A stretch of DNA of 64,000 bases from UBA4416 sp035439445 (GTDB taxonomy: Bacteria > Bacteroidota > Bacteroidia > B-17B0 > Aurantibacillaceae). The position numbers and the translations under genes were made by a program. Below are positions 57,875 through 64,000 of this stretch, one piece after another (the stretch's first letter is position 1; the number at the start of each line of letters is the position of its first letter). The stretch is taken from assembly GCA_035439445.1 (NCBI GenBank), contig DAORKG010000016.1:1-64000 (forward strand), read 5' to 3'. Below the pieces are notes generated by a model, which searched no databases, had not been told where the DNA came from, and saw only the letters and a list, made by a program, of their open reading frames with translations.

Positions 57875-57948
57875 GCTCCTATAGCTCATTCGGTTAGAGC
57901 AACTGACTCATAATCAGTAGGTGCCTGGTTCGATTCCAGGTGGGAGCA
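57875..57948 (+). tRNA. tRNA with anticodon CAT (Met, or Ile after lysidine modification)
   Basis: 74 bases fold into a full cloverleaf: acceptor GCTCCTA with TGGGAGC (one G-U), D stem GCTC/GAGC, anticodon stem ACTGA/TCAGT with loop CTCATAA (anticodon CAT at positions 34-36), a 5-base variable loop, and T stem CCTGG/CCAGG around TTCGATT. The discriminator is A and CCA is not encoded. The first pair G-C excludes an initiator tRNA, which has an unpaired 1-72. Elongator Met and Ile2 (CAT changed by TilS) cannot be told apart without comparing all CAT tRNAs of the genome. Confidence 0.95.
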
Positions 57949-57949
57949 C

Positions 57950-57981
57950 AAAAGCGAACTAAAAACGGTTCGCTTTTTTTA
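57950..57981 (+). terminator. Terminator of the tRNA gene
   Basis: AAAAGCGAAC and GTTCGCTTTT pair over 10 bases with an 8-base loop, followed by a T run. It begins two bases after the tRNA. Confidence 0.85.
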
Positions 57982-58097
57982 TTTTATAATTGATATTTTC
58001 TAAATTGTTAGCATTAACTGCTATAATCTGTTATACTCAATTTTAATAGTAGTTATATGTAATAATTTGGTCAATAAATCTATTAGTTACATACACA

Positions 58098-58490
58098 ATG
58101 AAACTGTTAAAGAAAATTCATCATATAGCTATAATATGTTCAGATTATGAAAAGTCTAAACATTTTTACACGAAGATTTTAGGCTTTGAAATAGTAAACG
58201 AGGTTTATAGGGAACAAAGAAATTCATATAAATTAGATTTGTCTCTAAATGGAGAATACATTATCGAATTATTTTCTTTCCCAAATCCACCAACCAGATT
58301 ATCCAACCCTGAAGCTTGCGGATTACGTCATATAGCATTTGCAGTAGATAATTTGCAAAATGCTATTGATGAATTAAGTAAGCATGGTGTTATGGCGGAG
58401 GCTATCAGGATTGATGAGTTTACAGGGAAGAAATTTACTTTTTTTAATGATCCAGATCATTTGCCTATTGAGTTATATGAGATAGGTTAA
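58098..58490 (+). CDS. VOC superfamily protein, YaeR/glyoxalase-I-like
   Basis: A 130-residue metal-binding-type VOC protein: KIHHIAIICSDYEKSKHFYT, then LRHIAFAVDNLQNAIDEL and DPDHLPIELYEI. Likely metal ligands are His near residue 9, Glu in the middle strand (IIELFSF), His in LRHIAF and Glu in IELYE. It corresponds to the YaeR group, often called glyoxalase-like, with unproven substrate. No neighbours suggest a role. The start fits the first strand. Confidence 0.9.
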   Translation: MKLLKKIHHIAIICSDYEKSKHFYTKILGFEIVNEVYREQRNSYKLDLSLNGEYIIELFSFPNPPTRLSNPEACGLRHIAFAVDNLQNAIDELSKHGVMAEAIRIDEFTGKKFTFFNDPDHLPIELYEIG

Positions 58491-58545
58491 TATTATCACA
58501 ATCTAAATTCTTTATTTATATTTACAAGTAGACTAATTTTCACAT

Positions 58546-58932
58546 ATGAAAATTTCATTTAAAATCTCACTTGTTATTACACTCCTATTAATTGTATGTT
58601 TAAATACAACATGTAAAAAAACAGTTGAGATATCTTATGATGGATATGTGTATGATTCATTAAGTAGCAAAAATCCAAAGGGAGTTTCCAGAGTGGTAGT
58701 TTTGTTGTCTGCCTGTAATGGAAAGCAGTCTGGTTATAATTCTCAATGTATGGGATCTTTATATACAATTGAACAGGCAACAACAGATGCAGACGGACAT
58801 TTTAGCATTCATTCAACAACTAAATTAAAGAATCAATCCTTTTATGTAGGTATTGAAAATAGCCCTTACAGTGCCGCAAACATTGGTTATTCTCTTTCAA
58901 ATTTGCCAACAAAGTTATATATGCATAACTAA
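58546..58932 (+). CDS. Small lipoprotein with carboxypeptidase-regulatory-like domain
   Basis: A 128-residue lipoprotein; the signal ends in CLNTTCKK (lipobox Cys at about 23). The mature part begins EISYDGYVYDSLSSKNPKGV and has TTDADGHFSIHSTTK, a CarboxypepD_reg-like beta-sandwich. There are two additional cysteines (SACNG, SQCMG) that may form a disulfide. The 3' end overlaps the following gene by four bases on the opposite strand. The function is unknown. Confidence 0.75.
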   Translation: MKISFKISLVITLLLIVCLNTTCKKTVEISYDGYVYDSLSSKNPKGVSRVVVLLSACNGKQSGYNSQCMGSLYTIEQATTDADGHFSIHSTTKLKNQSFYVGIENSPYSAANIGYSLSNLPTKLYMHN

Positions 58933-59405
58933 CTAATTTCTTCCAAATCGTTTAAATAGTCTTGTTGTAAATCTTCATGAAGTCCTTTAATTAAAGTGTT
59001 GATTTTTTTTAATTGCTGCTCATACATATTTATAAGCAATTGACTTTTGTGATATGGTATATCAGAGGTTTTCATTTTACGACAAAAGTAAATATGTAAT
59101 TCAGCAGCTAAGGCTTTATCAGCAATATACTTGCAGTATTTTGTGATGAGACGTAACAGTTTTCGTAAACTCTTTTTGACGTAATATAAATTTGTTTGAG
59201 TTTTTAGTTCTTCAAAATGTTCGTCAATTTCAGTTTTTACAGCATTTACAAAGCTAGATTTATCATGTGACTGAAATAGTAGGTAATCTAAAAATTCTTT
59301 ATTGTCTTTTTTATACTTTGCTAAGTGTAGGCAAAGATCTACCAATTGTTTTTGTGGCAACTCCACAAGTTCTTTTTTTAATTCGCTGACAGTTGATGTT
59401 TTCAT
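58929..59405 (-). CDS. DUF6155-like helical protein
   Basis: A 158-residue soluble, helix-rich protein. It begins STVSELKKELVELPQKQLVD and has KYKKDNKEFLDYLLF, then SLRKLLRLITKYCKYIADKA. I recognise it as the kind called DUF6155 in Bacteroidota (not verified). It overlaps the thioesterase gene by one base upstream (59405), so they are co-transcribed. The function is unknown. It converges with the small lipoprotein gene and overlaps it by four bases. Confidence 0.75.
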   Translation of the reverse strand: MKTSTVSELKKELVELPQKQLVDLCLHLAKYKKDNKEFLDYLLFQSHDKSSFVNAVKTEIDEHFEELKTQTNLYYVKKSLRKLLRLITKYCKYIADKALAAELHIYFCRKMKTSDIPYHKSQLLINMYEQQLKKINTLIKGLHEDLQQDYLNDLEEIS

Positions 59406-59800
59406 TATTCAAACACTCTTGTAATTTCTGAATCAATACGTTTTGGTCGCTTTGTAACCGCATCCAAAAGATACCATGTTGTTTTAATTTTTGTGATAAT
59501 AGTGTTATTATTCATATCAATTATTTCAACAAAGCGATCGGACTTTGCACCCTGGGGATCAGTGACCCATGTTTTTGCCATTAAATTACTATTTAAAAAA
59601 GCTGATTTTAAATAATCTATTTCATGTCTGCTAACAACCCATAATAATTGAGCTTTCATTTCAGAGGACGCAACCGAACTCCAGTGCGCGATTGCGATAT
59701 CCTGAACCCATTTTAAATAAATGATGTTGTTTACATGACCATTTTCGTCAATATCTGATTGTAGGATTTTTATAGGGAGTTCAAAAAATTTATAGTTCAT
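59405..59800 (-). CDS. Acyl-CoA thioesterase (hotdog fold, 4HBT-like)
   Basis: A 131-residue hotdog protein: ELPIKILQSDIDENGHVNNI with the catalytic Asp and HVNN, YLKWVQDIAIAHW, and a late WYLLDAVTKRPKRI. The pattern is that of YbgC/FadM-type 4-hydroxybenzoyl-CoA thioesterase relatives, which cleave acyl-CoA. The substrate chain cannot be read. It is the first gene of an operon with the DUF6155-like protein; the upstream stretch holds the terminator of the next gene. Confidence 0.9.
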   Translation of the reverse strand: MNYKFFELPIKILQSDIDENGHVNNIIYLKWVQDIAIAHWSSVASSEMKAQLLWVVSRHEIDYLKSAFLNSNLMAKTWVTDPQGAKSDRFVEIIDMNNNTIITKIKTTWYLLDAVTKRPKRIDSEITRVFE

Positions 59801-59815
59801 GATGTTTAATTAAAA

Positions 59816-59839
59816 AAGCCAAAACATATGTTTTGGCTT
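59816..59839 (-). terminator. Terminator of the following minus-strand gene
   Basis: AAGCCAAAAC and GTTTTGGCTT pair perfectly over 10 bases with a 4-base loop, with a T run on the minus strand, 8 bases after the stop of the secreted protein gene at 59847. Confidence 0.8.
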
Positions 59840-59846
59840 GTATAGT

Positions 59847-61415
59847 TTATTTAAATTCTAATTTAAATACTTTTGATTCGCCTCCGCCTGCTTTTAATCT
59901 ATCAAGTATTAAAGTTTCAGTTATAGACTCGAAACTTCTAGGGAATAAGCGAATTTTTTCTTCTCGGATATCAAATACAGATCGTTTAGTCATTTTACCG
60001 TCTTTGTCAATTTTTACACATGTTAAGTATCCACCGGCACCGGCTCTGTGAGTTGCTGGAGCTTCAGTTAAAGGTAAATCAATATTTTTAGCATTATCTA
60101 AATAAAAGAAAAAGTCTTCTCCTTTATATGAATGGTGATGAAAAGATAAATCAGCATAACCACTTCCTATCTGTGATTTCGGTATTTTATTACACCAAAT
60201 CGTTTTTCCGTCTTTATCTGCCTTTAAAACAAGTATATCGTTATAATAATAGGTATATGTGGTGGTTGTAGTTTTTCCATTATAATATGTGTTAGTAACC
60301 ATGTAATATTCTTCTCCTACAATCATAATACTTCCATCTGGATAAAAAACTAATTTCCTAAAGGTTAAATTTGAAGCTTCTAGATTATCATCTTTATCTT
60401 TTTTCTCCATTTTCTTTTTCGTACGCTCACTTTCAAATGCCTTAAGCGTTTCGGCCGGGAATTCGCAATATGTTGTTTTCAGACTTTTAACAGCATTATT
60501 TGAGTCATATTCTAAACGTATAATATATGCTCCATCTGCACCATAACTATATTTTTTGTCTGAATAATATCCTGCGATAACAATGTCATGATTCAAGTCT
60601 TCAGATAATACAACTGAACTTGTGTATTTATTATCTAAATTTATTTTTATTGCCTGAAGCGTATTGTTTTTTTGATTGACTCTGATTAGTTCATATCTCA
60701 TGGCATTTTTATGTTCTCTATCAACTTCGCCATCTATGGAATTATTAATTTTCACTTCTGTTAACATATAGATATTTCCTCTTGAGTCTACCTCGTAATC
60801 CAAATTATTCATGTCGTATTCAGAATATGGCATCTCAATTTCAGCTGCATATAATTTCTTCATTTTATTATCAAATAAATTAAAGCCAATAATGTCTTTG
60901 TTTAATTTATCTCTTCTTTCTTTAGGTTTTACTCTGTAAGTTATAAGCATTTTGCTGCTATCTGTTGAGTAATTAAAATGATATTTCCAGTTAGGGTCAA
61001 GTCTTCCGGTTTCAACTAAATTGATTTCTTTTGTGTCAAACTTTAAAGTATTTTTATTAAAAGGTAATGCATTTAATTTTTCTGTTTCAGTTTTTCTATC
61101 CCAGGTAGAGAAGAACCAATAAAAATCATTTTTGACACCAAAAAAACCTTCGTCAAATGGATGCTTTTCAAATTCGGGAAATTCAGCAGTAATAGTTTTT
61201 GTGACGTTTTGAAAGTTTTTATCGAAGAATTGAAATAACAAATCTTTTTCATCTTTTTGAATATACACTTCAGCATATTCATTGTCATTAAATTTATAAA
61301 ACCCTTTATCTCTGTGTTTTTTTATAGTTTCAAATTCATTGCTATAACTATAAGATAAATTTTGTGAGAATAGAGAAGTGCTGGTAGCTAATAGCACTAA
61401 AAGAATTTTTTTCAT
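59847..61415 (-). CDS. Secreted protein of unknown function, WD-like beta repeats
   Basis: I choose the ATG at 61415 (522 residues), which begins the signal peptide KKILLVLLATSTSLFSQ; the frame is open to 61499 but that extension covers the topA terminator. The mature part is beta-rich with repeated patterns (NDEYAEVYIQKDEKDLLFQF, MLTEVKINNSIDGEVDREHK, YSYGADGAYIIRLEY, ILVLKADKDGKTIWCNKIPK), resembling a propeller. There is no sorting tail. I do not recognise the family; such proteins are common in Bacteroidota. It stands alone between two terminators. Confidence 0.78.
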   Translation of the reverse strand: MKKILLVLLATSTSLFSQNLSYSYSNEFETIKKHRDKGFYKFNDNEYAEVYIQKDEKDLLFQFFDKNFQNVTKTITAEFPEFEKHPFDEGFFGVKNDFYWFFSTWDRKTETEKLNALPFNKNTLKFDTKEINLVETGRLDPNWKYHFNYSTDSSKMLITYRVKPKERRDKLNKDIIGFNLFDNKMKKLYAAEIEMPYSEYDMNNLDYEVDSRGNIYMLTEVKINNSIDGEVDREHKNAMRYELIRVNQKNNTLQAIKINLDNKYTSSVVLSEDLNHDIVIAGYYSDKKYSYGADGAYIIRLEYDSNNAVKSLKTTYCEFPAETLKAFESERTKKKMEKKDKDDNLEASNLTFRKLVFYPDGSIMIVGEEYYMVTNTYYNGKTTTTTYTYYYNDILVLKADKDGKTIWCNKIPKSQIGSGYADLSFHHHSYKGEDFFFYLDNAKNIDLPLTEAPATHRAGAGGYLTCVKIDKDGKMTKRSVFDIREEKIRLFPRSFESITETLILDRLKAGGGESKVFKLEFK

Positions 61416-61459
61416 AAGTTCATTTTTTGTAAATGTATATAATATATAATTAATACCAA

Positions 61460-61495
61460 TTAAAAAGCCTTCGTTATTTAACGAAGGCTTTTTAA
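61460..61495 (-). terminator. Terminator of topA
   Basis: TTAAAAAGCCTTCGTT and AACGAAGGCTTTTTAA form a perfect 16-base-pair stem around a 4-base loop, 10 bases after the topA stop. It is the longest hairpin in the window. Confidence 0.9.
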
Positions 61496-61505
61496 ACATT
61501 AGTTA

Positions 61506-64000
61506 TTATTTTTTCGAAGTAGGTTTCTTTACTGTTGTTTTTTTAGCTGCAACTTTCTTAGGAGCTGTTTTCTTTGCTGCTGCTTTCTTAACTGCTGTTT
61601 TTTTTGTGGCAGCCTTTTTTGTAGGAGCTAGCTTAACAACTTTTGCTTTGGCAACGGAGCCTGTAGAAGTTTTCTTTGGAGCAGCTTTCTTAGAGCCTTT
61701 TTTATCAAAGGCTTTCGGGACCTGAGCCACAATCATTTCTTTTACTTGCTCTAGTGTTACTTCGCTTAGTTCTTCAGGAGTAAATTTACCGCCTCCGTTT
61801 TTAATTAGTTTCAACATTAATTTTCCAAACTTCACAAACGGTCCCCAGCGACCATTTTCAATTGAAATTTTTTCCTCCGGCCAATTTTGAATATAACGGT
61901 TGGCTTCTTTCTCTAATTTTTTCTCAATTAACTCCTCAATATCTTTTTGAGATAAATGGTCGAAATTATAAGCTCTTGGAACATTAATAAATAAGCCATC
62001 GTATTTAATAAATGGACCAAAACGTCCTTTACCTTTTGTGACACCTTTCCCTTTGTAATGAGCGATAGGAGCATCGGCTTCTTCTTTTTCTTTAATAATT
62101 TCAATTGCCTTTTCCATATCAACCGTTAAAGGGTCGATAGTACGAGGAATAGAAATAAATGACTCGCCTAATTTAATATATGGACCAAAGCGTCCAACGG
62201 CAACAGTAACTTCTTCGCCATTATATTCACCTAGGGTTATAGGTAATTTAAATAAATCTAAAGCTTCTTCCAGTGTAATTGTTTCAATACTTTGATTTCT
62301 TCTTAAACTTGCAAATTTTGGTTTTTCATCAGAGCCCTCAATGGTTTCTCCAATTTGAGCTAATGGTCCAAAACGTCCAACACGAACAGATACAGGTTTT
62401 CCGCTAACAGGATCAATTCCTAAAGTTCTTTCTCCGCTGGCACGTTCACTGTTTTCGCTAGTGTTTTCAACTGTTTTATGGAAAGGTGTATAAAACTCTT
62501 TCAACATATTTTGCCAGTCTAAATGCCCTTCTGCAATCTCATCAAATTCTTCTTCAACCTTCGCGGTGAAATTAAAATCTAAAATTGTAGGGAAGTATTT
62601 TAATAAGAAATCATTTACTACCATTCCAATATCGGTAGGGAATAATTTTGCTTTTTCTGCCCCTGTATTTTCAGTTTTAATGTCTTTAGTAATGTTTTGT
62701 TTTACTAAAGTTAAATTCACATATTGTCTTGGAGTCCCTTCTTTATCAGTCTTCTCCACATAATTACGTTTTTGAACCGTACTAATTGTTGGAGCGTAGG
62801 TAGATGGACGACCAATACCTAACTCTTCTAATTTCTTTACTAAACTAGCCTCTGTGTAACGAGCAGGATGATGAGTAAAACGCTGAGTAGCTGTAATTTC
62901 TTGACTCTCTAATTTCTCACCAACTTTCATTGGAGGTAACATCGATGAATTTTCTTCGTCAGTATCTTCATCATCCGTTCCTTCCATATATACTTTTAAG
63001 AAACCATCAAATTTTAATACTTCTCCTTGAGCTACAAATAATTCTGAAGTACCACTCACATTTACTTTTGCAGTAGTTTTCTCTAACTCAGCATCACTCA
63101 TTTGGGAAGCAATGGTACGTTTCCAAATCAAATCATATAAACGTTGTTCGTTACGCTCACCTTCAATTACGGTTCTATCAATATAAGTAGGACGAATAGC
63201 TTCGTGAGCCTCTTGTGCACCTTTGCTCTTGTTTTTGTATTTACGAGGATTGTAATATTTAGCGCCGTAGTTTTCGTTAATTGCTTTATTAGCTTGATCC
63301 ATGGCTGTATCCGATAAATTTACGGAGTCAGTTCTCATGTATGTAATCTTACCTGCCTCGTATAAACGTTGAGCAACTTGCATGGTTTGTGCTACAGAAA
63401 AACCTAATTTACGAGCCGCTTCTTGTTGTAAAGTAGATGTTGTGAAAGGCGCAGCAGGAGAGCGTTTTGCGGGTTTAGTTTCTAAACTTTCAATTGTGAA
63501 AGCAGCTGATTTACATTTTTCTAAAAATGCTTGAGCTTCTGCTTCAGTTGCAAAACGTTTGTCTAATTCTGCTTTTAAAATTCCTGTTCCAACTTTAAAT
63601 AAGGCTGATACTTTATATGCTGATGTAGAAACGAATTGTTGAATTTCTCTTTCACGTTCAACTATTAAACGCACAGCAACAGATTGCACACGACCTGCAG
63701 ATAAACTCGGGCGTACTTTCTTCCATAAAATAGGAGATAATTCAAAACCAACTAATCTATCCAATACACGACGAGCTTGTTGCGCATTCACTAAATTAAT
63801 GTCGATTTCACGAGGGTTTTCAATCGCCTTCATAATAGCAGGCTTAGTAATTTCGTGAAAAACAATACGTTTTGTGTTCTTTTTATTTAACCCTAAAGTT
63901 TCGTATAAATGCCAGCTAATTGCTTCTCCCTCACGATCCTCATCGGATGCCAGCCAAACCATGTCGGCTGCCTTTGTTAGTTTTTTTAATTCAGCTATTA
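61506..64000 (-). CDS. topA: DNA topoisomerase I, 5' end outside the window
   Basis: Runs off the right edge; the frame stays open to 64000 upstream of the ATG at 63962, so roughly the first 70-80 residues are missing. Seen: WLASDEDREGEAISWHL (acidic Toprim triad), ARRVLDRLVGFELSPILWKK, the catalytic Tyr in GKITYMRTDSVNLSD, HHPARYTEASLVKKLEELGI, and four C-terminal copies of GR(F/W)GPF(I/V)K, the alternative to zinc ribbons. The last 60-70 residues are Lys/Ala-rich (units such as KKAAAKKTAPKK), like histone H1 tails. It relaxes negative supercoils behind transcription. Single-gene context with its own strong terminator. Confidence 0.97.
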   Translation of the reverse strand, partial: IAELKKLTKAADMVWLASDEDREGEAISWHLYETLGLNKKNTKRIVFHEITKPAIMKAIENPREIDINLVNAQQARRVLDRLVGFELSPILWKKVRPSLSAGRVQSVAVRLIVEREREIQQFVSTSAYKVSALFKVGTGILKAELDKRFATEAEAQAFLEKCKSAAFTIESLETKPAKRSPAAPFTTSTLQQEAARKLGFSVAQTMQVAQRLYEAGKITYMRTDSVNLSDTAMDQANKAINENYGAKYYNPRKYKNKSKGAQEAHEAIRPTYIDRTVIEGERNEQRLYDLIWKRTIASQMSDAELEKTTAKVNVSGTSELFVAQGEVLKFDGFLKVYMEGTDDEDTDEENSSMLPPMKVGEKLESQEITATQRFTHHPARYTEASLVKKLEELGIGRPSTYAPTISTVQKRNYVEKTDKEGTPRQYVNLTLVKQNITKDIKTENTGAEKAKLFPTDIGMVVNDFLLKYFPTILDFNFTAKVEEEFDEIAEGHLDWQNMLKEFYTPFHKTVENTSENSERASGERTLGIDPVSGKPVSVRVGRFGPLAQIGETIEGSDEKPKFASLRRNQSIETITLEEALDLFKLPITLGEYNGEEVTVAVGRFGPYIKLGESFISIPRTIDPLTVDMEKAIEIIKEKEEADAPIAHYKGKGVTKGKGRFGPFIKYDGLFINVPRAYNFDHLSQKDIEELIEKKLEKEANRYIQNWPEEKISIENGRWGPFVKFGKLMLKLIKNGGGKFTPEELSEVTLEQVKEMIVAQVPKAFDKKGSKKAAPKKTSTGSVAKAKVVKLAPTKKAATKKTAVKKAAAKKTAPKKVAAKKTTVKKPTSKK

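Noticed and set aside
61416..61499. Longer N-terminus for the secreted protein at 59847
   Set aside because: The extension is encoded by the topA terminator hairpin and precedes a clear signal peptide start.

Overview
This is an ordinary-looking, gene-dense chromosomal segment from a low-GC member of the Bacteroidota. The evidence is consistent across the window: type IX secretion (T9SS) components and cargo (a PorZ-like protein, two type A sorting tails, one type B tail), a TonB-dependent receptor with a carboxypeptidase-regulatory N-terminus, the mutA/mutB pair, SSC/PSC-type lipoproteins, no obvious Shine-Dalgarno sites, and several promoters matching the Bacteroidota pattern TTTG-N17-22-TAnnTTTG. 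I cannot assign a genus. No rRNA, CRISPR array, prophage, transposase or recognisable defence island is visible. There is one tRNA gene (anticodon CAT).

Layout. 1-2441: end of porZ coupled to recO, then a convergent TerC-type membrane protein. 2442-5293: a regulatory region with three GTAC-centred repeats around a promoter, then a small secreted protein, a PadR regulator and a PspC-domain protein. 5527-13761: T9SS cargo, a TonB receptor, a CPA2-type cation/proton antiporter, a 3-hydroxybutyrate-dehydrogenase-like enzyme and an SBBP-repeat T9SS cargo. 13782-25953 (all minus): a LOG-family protein, uvrA, and an envelope polysaccharide operon (Wza-like export protein, Wzc-like tyrosine kinase, RfbC, WecA-like transferase, lytic transglycosylase, with uvrA at its tail), then a glycosyltransferase and the peptidoglycan recycling ligase Mpl. 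26047-29624: fatty acid desaturase, cysteine desulfurase, thiolase. 29773-33259: a type B T9SS cargo and a secreted VWA protein. 33260-40200 (minus): holA, a DUF486-like membrane protein, methylmalonyl-CoA mutase mutB/mutA with REP-like repeats inside mutB and downstream of its neighbour, a conserved membrane protein, a SUI1 factor and a TPR protein. 40254-46431: M61 peptidase, four small membrane proteins, then YggS, GNAT and DUF1015. 46548-56068: an abundant-looking TPR/OmpA-like lipoprotein, S20, an OmpA protein, an MFS permease, a cyclophilin, glycosyltransferases and an LptF/G permease. 56091-64000: lipoproteins, HAD phosphatase, tRNA, VOC protein, thioesterase, a secreted protein and topA, which runs off the right edge.

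How the genes relate. Many neighbours are translationally coupled by 1-10 base overlaps (porZ/recO, wza/wzc/rfbC, wecA/transglycosylase through GTGA, mutB/DUF486, SUI1/TPR, DUF1015/GNAT). Convergent pairs share symmetrical hairpin terminators. The functional theme is the cell envelope: polysaccharide synthesis and export, peptidoglycan turnover, LPS transport, T9SS export.

I did not find a convincing new multi-gene system. The observations most worth following are the REP-like repeat translated inside the MutB N-terminus with a paired copy 1.3 kb away, the symmetrical operator-like repeats in front of the PadR-PspC operon, the uvrA tail of the polysaccharide operon, the hexanucleotide tandem repeat coding the tyrosine tail of the Wzc-like kinase, and the small membrane-protein cluster at 42111-43954.
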